A DNA stretch of 64,000 bases from NCBI GenBank assembly GCA_905250025.1, contig CAJNOJ010000016.1, forward strand, positions 434,001-498,000, written 5' to 3'. This document shows, one piece after another, positions 14,225 to 24,056 of the stretch; the stretch's first letter is position 1, and each line of letters begins with the position of its first letter. The notes beneath the pieces were generated by a model that was given only the letters and a program-made list of their open reading frames with translations, was not told the origin of the DNA and ran no database searches. Origin of the DNA: Adineta ricciae (taxonomy: Eukaryota > Rotifera > Eurotatoria > Adinetida > Adinetidae). The position numbers and the translations under genes were made by a program.

Positions 14225-16289
14225 GAGGTAATTCGTATTGAATTCATCTTCGCAATCTTATATCAATCATTTCATCAGCGACGGGTAAACTATGGTCGAG
14301 TTTATGTGGTTTACGATAGATGTCAGCTCATCAAGGTACTTTATAGGGATTCAGATTTTTTTCATTACGAGTTACACAACAGTACCTTTGATCTCGACTT
14401 GTGTGTGACATTTTCAATACTCTATCTATTCTCTATCAGTTTTTGATGACCAATCCTATGTTTTTAACCTTAGGTAGATTAGACATATTGCTATTCGATT
14501 ATTACAGTGAAATTGAAACTTTTTTTATTTTAAAAAATGATTTAGAAGTTGAATAAGTTGATTCAGTTCGTTGTGTAGTAATAAAAATCGGTGTGATAAG
14601 TGTGACATTGGCGTAATCACAGTGCTAGCTGAAAATTGTGTGTTTACTGGTCACGTGTCAATTTGATGTGTGATGGTGGTGCTAGAGTTAGTAATGGTAA
14701 GCTAATTGTTGGATTTCATTGATCGAAATAACTGTTGTTAGTATTACTTAATATTCTATTGGATAGACAAGTAATATGATCTACACTTAGACATATTCAT
14801 TTAATATATTTACATTTGTCGTTACAGTATGAATATCTAACCAGTCGATGTAACTGTGGCTTCAATGGTTGATGTTAATTTATTCGCTGTAATGAGCAGT
14901 AATTCAGAATTACAGACGCAACAGTGTAATCTGATGATCAATAGAGATGATTGCTTTAGTCTACTTCTAGTTTTACTGCTGTTTTAACCGGCAGTGAGAT
15001 TGTTAACAACGTAATCAATCATAGTAAACGTGTAGTTCAACATAGGCTGTACGAAGTGTGTCATAGATTTGCATTTGATTGAATTACACTACTGATTTTA
15101 CACATCAGACTTGTCCTGGTTTTTCGCAAAACGTACAATATATAAACATCGAAAGGTGAAGATACTGAAACAGTACAGTCTGAAAATGTCACATTTTCTC
15201 ATCTTTGATACACAGCGTTCGTTCTTCTGATTCTTTCTCCTACAGAAAGACAATGAATTTGTAAAATTCCTTCGTTCTTTTCAATTGCAGTACGTGACGT
15301 TATTATATGACAAAGAGAATAATACACATATCATTTCGTTTTCTTATTTCCACATTCATTTTCTCTCGTCATGCCATTGACAAGGACTACTTCGGTAGCT
15401 TTTGTTCAAAATGGAAGATTTTCTAGCCAAAGTTAACTTAGTTCGTTATGTTGATTTTGAATGCCGTCGCTTGAAAGCTGCACAAAGCATGATAAAACAT
15501 GATGATTGTAATATGTATACAGTAACGTCAAACTAAAGGAACCGATGACTATTTTCGACTATCAGTTATGACATGAGTGTGAGGAGTGGGGCGTAACTAA
15601 ACTGCAGCTGTACTCAAATACCGGTACGTTTGACACAGTTCTATTTTCTTCAGTTTGTTTTCGATTAGCATAATCAACACACGTGGACTCGTTCCCTTTG
15701 TCTCGGTATTGTATCAAGTCTTGTTTACATTTACTCATTCTCACTTCTGAAAGTTTATATCATAGTATCTCTATTTTGTTATCTTAGTTTATGATGAAAA
15801 AACTACTTGAAACTTAGATTTGTCGCGTTGTTTGTAGGGCGGAAAGTATCAACAAGAACGAAAACGAAATTTTTCAGGTGATTTAGAACGACGGTAAAAT
15901 CGATTTGAATATACTGAAAGAATTAGCCAAGAAACACAAAGTTGAATTGAAAGAATAATTCAATCGTCCGACGAACTGATCATCTTTACTTCGCTTCGTA
16001 TTCTATTTTGTTAACTTAGTAAAGTTTAGCATGACGCACTTTTGTTCTCTTTCTTTCGTTGACACGTTCCTTCCTTAAACTACAATATACTTGATTCAAC
16101 ACCATCAATTGAAACGCATTGTTTCGTTGTGCATGATTGATTTCGTGGGCCAGTCTCTATTCGTTCTCTTTACATTTTCCAATCACACAGCAAAAAGCGT
16201 GATATTACCTTTTCTTTCTTCATTTTTAATACGGCCAAGGCAGAGAAGAGTAATCACCACCGCTATCGACCTTTGCTCTACTCGTCAAC
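14225..16289. other. Long intergenic region between divergent ELAC2 and the epoxide hydrolase
   Basis: About 2.06 kb between two divergently transcribed genes. Most of it is AT-rich with no long frame. Two short stretches look coding-like: a 41-codon plus-strand frame starting at the ATG near 15410 (MEDFLAKVNLVRYVDF...), and an interrupted frame at 15839-15958, listed separately. They could be remnants or a missed short gene. Confidence 0.45.
15839..15958 (+). pseudogene. Possible short gene remnant with an in-frame stop
   Basis: Reading from 15839 gives AESINKNENEIFQVI, a TAG stop, then NDGKIDLNILKELAKKH and a terminal stop at 15956-15958. The segment around NDGKIDL resembles part of a calcium-binding loop, but the match is too short to name a family. 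Alternatively the TAG is the end of an intron (GATTTAG) and the second half is a last exon whose partners I could not find. It lies just upstream of the epoxide hydrolase on the same strand. Confidence 0.22.
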
Positions 16290-17668
16290 ATGTCGCTAGA
16301 ATATCTGGATATTACTGCAACACCGATTAGCTTAGTAGTGTATTCGTTCCTTGGCTTGTTATGTACAACATTTCTCTATGGCATCTATGGTATCTTTTTA
16401 ACAATACTGAAATTTCTTCGCTATGGCCACAAGCGTTTCTTTACTCAAATCAGTCGACCAGAACCACCTGTGAAAGCCACCGATCGGATATATGGTAAAC
16501 ATGAAATGCTCAAGCTTAAAGTAAATGTTTTTGTATTAACAATCATACTGTTGCTTATTTTCTAATCATTAAACCTATCTAGTCATCGGGCATTTCGCTG
16601 CACTATGTTTCGAAAGGTTTACCAAATCAACATATGATTCTCTTTGTCCATGGCTTTCCCGAATGTTGGTATTCATGGCGAAGTCAAATGAAATACTTTT
16701 CCAAAGACTATCGAGTTGTTGCCATCGATCAACGAGGTTATGGCGTTAGTTCTAAGCCACCTTTTGTTCAAGACTACCGACTGGAAACTTTAGCTGGAGA
16801 TGTTGCGGATGTCATCGAACAACTTGGTACGGATGAGAAACCATTCATGTTTTCTGCACTCACGCATTCTTTCTCATTTTAGGATATGAATCATGTATTT
16901 TAGTCGGTCATGACATCGGAGGTTTAGTTGCATGGACGACTGCAATGCTGTGAGTTATACATTTTCTAAATGAAATGTTGTCATTTTACACTTGATCGTA
17001 TTTCACAGTTATCCTCATTTGGTCGAGAAATTAGTCATTATGAACTGTCCACACCCTGTTGCGTTTCGTCAAGAATTAACATTCAGCCAAATCCAACGAT
17101 CATGGTTAGACAACATCTGCTTCTTTCGAAATCATATAACGAAAGTCTGCTCGTTTTTAGGTATATGTTCTTCTTTCAAACCACGATCATACCTGAGTTG
17201 TATGTCGAAGCTGATGACTTTGCTTACATCAAAGACGGCTTTCGTACAAAATCGACCGGACTAGTTAATCAAGATTATATCACTGATGGCGACATTGATA
17301 TCTACAAATATACATTATCTCAGCCCGGTAAGCCTTCTGAGTAATTGAATTGTATCTTTTTTTTGAATGAATGTTTTCTAGACGCAACCAAATGTGCACT
17401 GAATTTCTTTCGTGCTCTCTTCCGTTATCAAAGCGATTTCTCGCGCGCTGAAGTTGTCGCACCCGTTCTACTCTTGTGGGGCCGTAACGACCATAGATTC
17501 GGGGAAGACTTTGCTGAAGCAAGTCAAAAATATTGCGGGGATATTCGTTTGAAAAAGATCGCAGGTGGCTCTCATTGGATCAATCAAGACATGCCTGACG
17601 TGGTCAACAAACACATGGAACTCTTCTTTAACGAGCCACCTCCCGCAGATCCTACGCCAGAATATTAG
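16290..17668 (+). CDS. Membrane-anchored epoxide hydrolase, EPHX3/EPHX4 type (alpha/beta hydrolase)
   Basis: Alpha/beta hydrolases of this group open epoxides, including lipid epoxides, at the endoplasmic reticulum. The N-terminus (from Met 16290) has a hydrophobic membrane anchor, VVYSFLGLLCTTFLYGIYG. The catalytic domain follows over short introns: HGFPECWYSWR (oxyanion region), AIDQRGYGVSSKP, VGHDIGGLVAW with the Asp nucleophile, LWGRNDHRF with the acidic residue and GGSHWINQD with the catalytic His. The triad Asp-Asp-His is therefore intact. Several ORF fragments around 16970-17340 are intron read-through. The final frame stops at 17666-17668. Exact substrate cannot be told from sequence; the family assignment is secure, EPHX4 being the closest pattern I know. 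Confidence 0.88.
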
Positions 17669-17919
17669 AAAACCAAGAACATTTTTTGTTTTTCTTTTTT
17701 GATCCTATTATTCGAATAAACTTAGGTCTAGGAGATATTATTTTCGATCTGGAGGAGAACATCTTGAAAATGTTAACCTTGAAGACAACGCTCGGGTGTT
17801 TATAGTAGCAGTAGGCAGCGATTAATCCAAACGGGAAACATCATAGAATCAGAGAGAAAGACCTATTTATTCTTATCGATTAAGAGCAAATCATCAGATA
17901 AGAATATCAGTCATAGAAA

Positions 17920-18378
17920 ATGTCATCTCGAATAATAGTTCTCGTGTTTATATTCAGTTTAGTTTGCGGTAAGGAAAACTTCGATATTGTCTCTGAAGAA
18001 CTTCTGTTTGATTTTGATTAGTGATCATCGCTTCAAACAAGAATAAAATTGATCCATCGTTACCAAAAACCACAGCAGCAACGAAGAATGAAATCGTCCG
18101 GAAGAAAGATCAAGTAGATAAAACGAAAAAGAAATCAACGAAATTAAAGCGTAAGTCTACCGATCATTTTCAAATTATCATTTTTCATCGAGTTTCTTTC
18201 TCTGCTAGCTACTCTATGCAAATTACCACGAGATGTCGGTCCGTGTCGCGCAGCTATAGATCGGTTTTATTACGATTCAATTGCAAATGAATGTAAAGCG
18301 TTTACGTATGGCGGATGTCAAGGCAATCAGAACAATTTTCGATCATTAAACAAATGTCAAAAAACATGCAAATTTTAA
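17920..18378 (+). CDS. Secreted single-domain Kunitz (BPTI-type) serine protease inhibitor
   Basis: Three exons. The first encodes a signal peptide (MSSRIIVLVFIFSLVC). The second encodes a Lys/Thr-rich linker (about 18020-18150). The third encodes a Kunitz domain with six cysteines: CKLPRDVGPCRAA, FYYDSIANECKAF, YGGCQGNQNNF, KCQKTC, ending two residues before the stop at 18376-18378. The residue after the second cysteine (P1) is Arg, which predicts inhibition of trypsin-like proteases. Introns are GTAAGG...TTAG and GTAAGT...CTAG. The strongly basic linker is unusual and could mediate binding to acidic surfaces (inference). Confidence 0.86.
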
Positions 18379-18637
18379 ACAGATTTCTCCATATTGCTTA
18401 GTTCTTTTTCTACCAAATACAAATAAACCCTTAGACCTGCCACTGGAAAACCTTAATTTGATGTTTTTGTAACACGAGACCAAATCCTAATGATGACACA
18501 TAATATTTACCACCGAGCATCCCCTTCTGTCGCAGTACGAATCGTGAAGATTAGTTTGACATGTTTATTCATGTCAATAAATGACTGTGCATATACAAAA
18601 ATAATGACATCTAATTTAGAAGAATATAAGAAGAGAA

Positions 18638-19848
18638 TTAATCTGATTGCTGATCTGTTTTTGACGATGGATAATAATTCAAAAATGTCATCGCTGTTTC
18701 ATCATCATCGAATTTTAGACGTTTACATTTGTTTTCAAATGGTAAGGTAATCGATGTTGATTTGATCTTGAAGTACTTCGAATCGAAGGTAACGACTTCC
18801 GGTCGGACTTGAGCATCTCTCGATTTTTCTACATACTCATCAAGTAATTCCTATGGAAAGAAACGAAGTCTATTCAAATCCTTTGATTGCAGTTATTTGC
18901 ATACTTGAGAACGATAGATAATCAATCTGTCCTTTTCTAACATTCGTATCATGTTCAGTGATGCTAAAGTTTCAATAATATCACACGTCGAAATCGATGT
19001 TGCTTTACTAATACCTGAAAAATAACAGTCCAAAAGACAGCCAATACAAACTTAAATATCTACTGTTGATTGCAAGTTGGTCTTCGTTTGTTTTAGTAAG
19101 AAGATAGTCAAAGATTTTCGATTTCCAATACTTTCTATAGCAGAGTAAACCTTGAGTGGACAGAGGACGTTCCGGTGTGCCGGTATGAACGTTGGCTAAG
19201 TGACTAAACGCATAACCTAAAAAGAAATTTTCAATTGAACTGCCAACGAGAACCATGTGCAGCACTTACTGATATGAACCATTAGACTTCCGAAGCCTCG
19301 ATTGCGATATGGTGGTAGGATGAGAAGGCATGAAAGATTGAGTCTTTCTTGAAATTGAAGTTTAGAAAAGAAGCCAGCGAAATGGTATTGGTTTTCGCTA
19401 TGGGAAACAGCTAAGACATAGAAACGAAACCGATGGACGTTTTTGATTTCAACTTTGCTCTCGATGAATAATGTGGCGAGCAAACATAAATCCTCGCAGT
19501 AAGTTTGTGCTTTCCAACCAAGCACTTCAAAGATATTTACATCATTTTGACTGTAAATAACACAACCGGGAGGATGTGTCTGTGTGCATTTTGTCTAATA
19601 ATGATCAGATTGAAGTAATTGAAAAGAATGAAGCACTAGTAACATACCCGATGACGCCGTGCAGATGTTTCATGAATCGTTGTCTTCAAACAACATTCAC
19701 ACACATGAATCTTCTCTACTTGAAGCCATTCTTTTGGACACAACGTCGATCGACATACGGTTTCAAATTCAAATCGGCCAGTTTGAATCCATGGACGTGC
19801 TTTATTATTTGCTGATGTACTATTTAATTTACTAGTGTCATTTGTCAT
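18638..19848 (-). CDS. Divergent MYST-family histone acetyltransferase
   Basis: MYST enzymes acetylate histone lysines. Exon 1 (Met 19848) leads into the C2HC zinc finger: HVCECCLK, ARRHR, then after an intron TKC followed by HPPG. The acetyltransferase fold follows: NIFEVLGWKAQTYCEDLCLL, FAGFFSK with the Lys that is autoacetylated in the family, LNLSCLLILP with the catalytic Cys, YRNRGFGS (acetyl-CoA loop), GTPERPLSTQGL with the catalytic Glu, and YRKYW. A C-terminal extension with FDDDETAM ends at 18638-18640. Catalytic residues are intact but the core differs strongly from the second MYST gene at 48445-49872. No chromodomain or PHD finger is present. Closest subfamily (KAT5 or KAT8) is uncertain. 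Confidence 0.82.
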
Positions 19849-19959
19849 GATCTAGAATATTCTCATGGAACATGACATTCTCAAGGCAATGGATACATCT
19901 TTGATAATGTAACAAACAAGATTTATTTACATAAATAATAACAGACGAAGAGAAATGTT

Positions 19960-20313
19960 TTAGGTTCCTTTGAATTTTTTCCGTGTTGTTGTGGAATTGT
20001 TCACTGATGTGTTGATTTTGTTGTCTTCATCGCCTTCTTTTTCTTCTAACTCAATCCATTTCTGCTTCAGATGGCTTTCTCCCAAATGTTTTAATGACAC
20101 AAGCCGTTCTAATTCTTCATCGTTGATAATTCGCTTCAATTCTGCTAGATGTCGATGAGATGATATATGCAATAGTGAACGAAGATGTTCGATGATCTGT
20201 TTGGCATCCTGATCGTAATCATTGTGTGCTCGTAGGTACGACAATGTTGATGAATACGCAAGAGATTCCATTGCACGTAACTGTGCTCGTTTTTGACGGC
20301 GACGACTAGACAT
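19960..20313 (-). CDS. Short ENT-domain (EMSY N-terminal) protein
   Basis: A single-exon 117-residue protein. Residues about 12-75 match the ENT domain, a helical dimer module known from the N-terminus of EMSY and from plant proteins: MESLAYSSTLSYLRAHNDYD, HLRSLLHISSHRHLAELKR and INDEELERL. In EMSY the domain sits before a long tail and binds HP1-type chromoshadow domains. Here the protein ends shortly after, with an acidic then basic tail (EEKEGDEDN, TTRKKFKGT). The downstream stop is firm and polyadenylation-like sequence follows, so it seems complete. It lies about 110 bases beyond a MYST acetyltransferase on the same strand; a shared chromatin role is only inferred. Confidence 0.72.
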   Translation of the reverse strand: MSSRRRQKRAQLRAMESLAYSSTLSYLRAHNDYDQDAKQIIEHLRSLLHISSHRHLAELKRIINDEELERLVSLKHLGESHLKQKWIELEEKEGDEDNKINTSVNNSTTTRKKFKGT

Positions 20314-20405
20314 TTATCTACAAAAGAAAAGGCTCATTCATTATTCATTTATTTCAAAGTACAATAAAACAGTTAAAAGAAAACGCATGTCCGAGAAAAT
20401 CTTCA

Positions 20406-20598
20406 TCATGGTTTATATGAACGTTGTGCTTGAACGATACCAGCTAGGATAACAAGAATCCATGTAACAGCAACGAGAATAAAGTAGAGCTGGAAAGAAA
20501 AGAAGAATATATGCAAGGAGAAGAAGAAAGTGTTCAGAACATACAAAATTGACCCATGAACGAACTTGTCGTTGAGAAAGATTCGTAAAGTCTAACAT
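20406..20598 (-). CDS. Small single-pass membrane protein, two exons
   Basis: Exon 1 encodes MLDFTNLSQRQVRSWVNF, a 49-base intron (GTATGT...CCAG) follows, and exon 2 encodes a hydrophobic segment LYFILVAVTWILVILAGIV ending QAQRSYKP before the TGA at 20406-20408. The total is about 44 residues. The splice sites and the in-frame join support a real gene. I do not recognise the family. A single transmembrane helix with a short basic tail suggests a subunit of a larger membrane complex, but this is not shown. Confidence 0.5.
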
Positions 20599-20801
20599 AG
20601 TTAATGCTTGAGTTTGATCACTTTATTTTTGCTTGACAACTACAAGACAATATATTCTCCGATGAGACGTCGTTCATATGAACCAATCATATCTGCTCGA
20701 GTTTATCTATAAAGCAAATGTTTCTTAGCAACGTTCAGAATTTCACGAACGAATAGATCAAAACTCTTCGATCGTTTTTTTATTGACCGTTTTCACTAGT
20801 T

Positions 20802-20930
20802 ATGAAAGAATATCGATGGAGAATGAATTATCTGAGCTTGCTACTGATTGGTCTAGGCACCATCTTCCCTATTATGATTCATCTCTTTTCTGATTGGATC
20901 ATTTTCTTCCATCGATCAAATGAGTCATAA
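20802..20930 (+). CDS. Candidate 42-residue membrane microprotein
   Basis: ATG at 20802, stop TAA at 20928-20930, no intron. The peptide is MKEYRWRMNYLSLLLIGLGT followed by more hydrophobic residues and a charged tail (FFHRSNES). One transmembrane segment with a basic N-terminus is evident. It lies between a minus-strand membrane microprotein and the LEM gene. Evidence is only composition and a clean frame, so it may be chance. Confidence 0.35.
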   Translation: MKEYRWRMNYLSLLLIGLGTIFPIMIHLFSDWIIFFHRSNES

Positions 20931-20995
20931 AATATTTTGAAAGACAAAAGAAAGTATTCTTCGTATTCTCAATCCCTTCATTTCCATCATCTATC

Positions 20996-21821
20996 ATGGC
21001 ATTGAAAGCTGAATTGCACGATAAGTTAAAATCTCTTGGTTATGAATTAGGTCCATTTGCTTCAAAAGATACCTTATCTGCGGTCTTATGTCTTCATTCT
21101 GTGGTAAGTGAAACGCATTGAGATTATGTCTATTGATGGTACATTTCTAGGTTACGACTCAACATGATATCAATGTCGCGAAATTAAACGATCTTGAACT
21201 TCGACGGCAATTAATTGAATACGGTTTGAAAGTTGGACCCGTAACAAGTAGGTCGTAATTGTAATTTTAATCTGAATATTGAATATTTTTCTCTAGAACA
21301 TACACGAGCAATTTATCAACGTAAACTATTGGAAGCGTTGACGCAACAATCGACTGAATGTCAAGATGATGAAGTCGAGATTGAAGAACCAGTTGTTCGA
21401 AAGGATTATGAGAAAAAATCGCTTTATCCCAATTTATATGATTCAAAATCATCAAATTACTCGAAAAAAGATGATTCACCAATCATACGTAATAATTACA
21501 AGCCTACCAAAGATTTCACCAGTCGTAATACGTTCGAGTAAGTTCAATTATTCTTTCGATTATCAGATCTTTATTTTCCTATTTGACAGAGAGGTTAATG
21601 AGAGTCGATCACGTTTACCCACAAAACCGACTGAAGCTAAAAAATCGTCTGTTGATGATAATCAACTAGCTGTGGCAAAAAGTAAGCAAAAGACATTTGA
21701 AATATTCTTGTATTGAATCTATTACTTTCGTTTAGACAGTGGTAGTTCAACACTCTATGTTGGTATTGCATTATTTGTGGCAATTATTGTCTTTTTTGGT
21801 TATTTATGGTTGGAAAAATAA
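20996..21821 (+). CDS. LEM-domain inner nuclear membrane protein (emerin/LAP2-like)
   Basis: LEM-domain proteins tether chromatin to the nuclear envelope through BAF. After an N-terminal segment (ELHDKLKSLGYELGPF, itself weakly LEM-like) and one intron, the LEM core reads LNDLELRRQLIEYGLKVGPV, then TRAIYQRKLLEAL. A hydrophilic, Ser/Lys-rich middle follows. The last exon encodes a single C-terminal transmembrane helix (TLYVGIALFVAIIVFFGY) and a short tail (LWLEK) before the stop at 819-821 of this block (21819-21821). The order LEM, disordered linker, C-terminal anchor is that of emerin. The first segment could make it a LAP2-like LEM-like plus LEM pair. Confidence 0.82.
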
Positions 21822-22897
21822 CTTCAAGTGTTTTTTGTTGTTTATACATGTCATTTAGTAAATGTACTAGTGTGTCTGTGTGTTTACTACTGTTTTGAAT
21901 TTCTTTTTCATGAATAAAATACAAGAAGTATTAGAATTTTAAAAGAAAACAATGTTTAAAAGAAAAGGCAGAACAAAGTACCTAATGATGGTATAGTTTA
22001 AAACCTATACAAGCTGTTTTTCACAGAGATGCGGAAATGAAATTATCGTGACTCAATGGGCATTGTTGATTTCATTGAAAACTGTGACTGTATCGATTTT
22101 TTGACAGTCTCAGACGGTTTTTGGTGATTTTTAATGTAGCGATAACCATTTTTCTGGAAAGAGGAAACACTCGCGTATTCCGACTCTGCATTCTGAATTG
22201 TTACCAAGTTACTAGAAAAATTTTCGAGAACTAACGTTACATTCGGGCTCCTCGACCTCGATTGCTCCCTGGTTGTTTTCGAATAAATATGTTTTAGTTT
22301 TCATTGATCAATAGTGCTGCAATCTGATTGGATTGGCCAGACTCACAAAATTAATGTATTTTTGATGATCTTACAGTCTTTTCTTTCGGCCAAAGGAACA
22401 GGTAGGTAAAACGAATCTCGACCAGAAATGTATTCTATTTTACCTTTATGACAATATCATACGCGAAGCTAGAAGAAGTACTTTCGAATTACATTTTATT
22501 TTGGTCATGAAAAATATATTCTAAAGGTAAGAACATACCTACTGTTAAGGACAAATCAGTTGGCATATCAGTAATTATCTTCCTTGCCTACAATTAGTAG
22601 ACCATGAATCACTCAAATAAAACATATAGGAGTTCTTTTTTTTCTATTTGAATAGTATCAGTAATCCCCTACAACCTGGATATAAAAGTAAATGCCTCAC
22701 AAGCGATATGACGTATGCAGGAAGAAAAGTTCGAATGGAGAACGTTCTTTTCTGCGGAGGCAGTAGAATCGCTATAAGGGCTGATGATGTATATATTTGA
22801 CATTTGAAAGAAGCACTTTTTATCGTACAAAAAGGTTGTAAGCGAATCTGTGGAGTAGCTTCCAAATTTACAATAAGATTTTCTGTCAAAAACGAGA
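21822..22897. other. Intergenic gap
   Basis: About 1.08 kb between the LEM gene and the RTA1-like gene, both on the plus strand. An 81-codon minus-strand frame (22644-22889) shows no domain and overlaps the promoter side of the next gene. AATAAA at about 21915 fits a polyadenylation signal for the LEM gene. Confidence 0.45.
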
Positions 22898-23644
22898 ATG
22901 ATCGGCTTATCTAATTATCCATATGCGACATACGAGCCAAATCAAATAGCTGCTGGTATTCTTGCTGGCGTCATTGGTATATCGTTGATAGGATGGCTGG
23001 CGCAAGCGACTCGAAAGTTTCGTCGACTTATTATTCTTCTGACCATTTCCCATTTAACCATCTTCATCGAACTTGTACTTCGTGCAGCACTTTCTAGTAG
23101 TGAACGCAAATCTAGGGCTTCTTTTACTGCAACATCGGTTTTACTTGCTGTAGGTCAACGCACGATTATCTTAGCCAATTACGATTATATCGTTCGTGTG
23201 GGCGAAGTCAAACCTGCCATTTCTCGATGCGTTATTATTGGACCTATTTTAATCGCATTGATATCAGCCGCTCTGATGATTCCAGCTGGAATGTTATCCT
23301 ACGATAAGAGCACGATTCCTCAAAGTTTTGTATTACGACAAGCCTCAGCGGCGATTGTTCTTGGACTAACTATTCTTTTCTATCCAATTTGGTTTGCGAT
23401 TAAAACATGGAAGGATATGAAAAAACAATCTATCATTCGTTTATTAATCTCAAGTATTGCGTGTTTAAGCGTCGCTATTTATCTTCAAATTACTTCTATT
23501 CCTGATTATTATATAACTACAAGCCACGAAGAATACTGGTTCTATATCTTTCAGTTCACACCCATAGCTATTGCACTTCTGACGTGGACATTGTTACATC
23601 CACGACGCAGTTTGCAAGCAGATATCAGCACATCTGAACTTTAG
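22898..23644 (+). CDS. Seven-helix RTA1-like membrane protein, intronless
   Basis: A single 248-residue frame with about seven hydrophobic helices. The layout and motifs such as YEPNQIAAGILAGV at the start, IFIELVLRAALSS in the third helix region and TSVLLAVGQRTIILANYDY fit the fungal RTA1/RTM1/RSB1 family, whose members confer resistance to lipophilic compounds or affect long-chain base export. Animals normally lack this family, so presence in an intron-rich locus without any intron suggests acquisition from fungi; this is inference. The Met at 22898 is the first in frame. The conserved GGG-type motif of the later helices is not obvious, so a distant membrane family is possible. Confidence 0.55.
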   Translation: MIGLSNYPYATYEPNQIAAGILAGVIGISLIGWLAQATRKFRRLIILLTISHLTIFIELVLRAALSSSERKSRASFTATSVLLAVGQRTIILANYDYIVRVGEVKPAISRCVIIGPILIALISAALMIPAGMLSYDKSTIPQSFVLRQASAAIVLGLTILFYPIWFAIKTWKDMKKQSIIRLLISSIACLSVAIYLQITSIPDYYITTSHEEYWFYIFQFTPIAIALLTWTLLHPRRSLQADISTSEL

Positions 23645-24056
23645 TGACACTATCACATTCGGTTAAGTACATCACACACACAGTTGATGTTCGTATGAAG
23701 AAGAGAGATGTGACTCAACTGTAGTTGTGCTCGGACATCCAAAATCAGAGCTAGAGTCTTGAATTCGCTTTTGTGTTATATGATTCTATTCTAAAATAAA
23801 CATATTGAACGTACTTTTTCTCCCATCTACATACGACATCTTTCGACATTGAAGTTTATTCAATCATTCTATTGCATGCGTGTAGAATACCAAAGTGAAT
23901 AGCAAATTGTTGCTTTAGTTTATTGGATTGTTACTCGGTGTGTATTACGCCTTCCTTCTTCACCTACCCTCTTTCAATTTATTATCTTTTTTTATATCTC
24001 ATTTACTAGGTCATAGCTACTCTTTTTTTTGCTTCCTTATTTAAGATACTATAATC
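23645..24056. other. Intergenic gap
   Basis: About 410 bases; AATAAA near 23795 fits the 3' end of the RTA1-like gene. T-rich runs precede the AMFR start. Nothing else seen. Confidence 0.5.
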
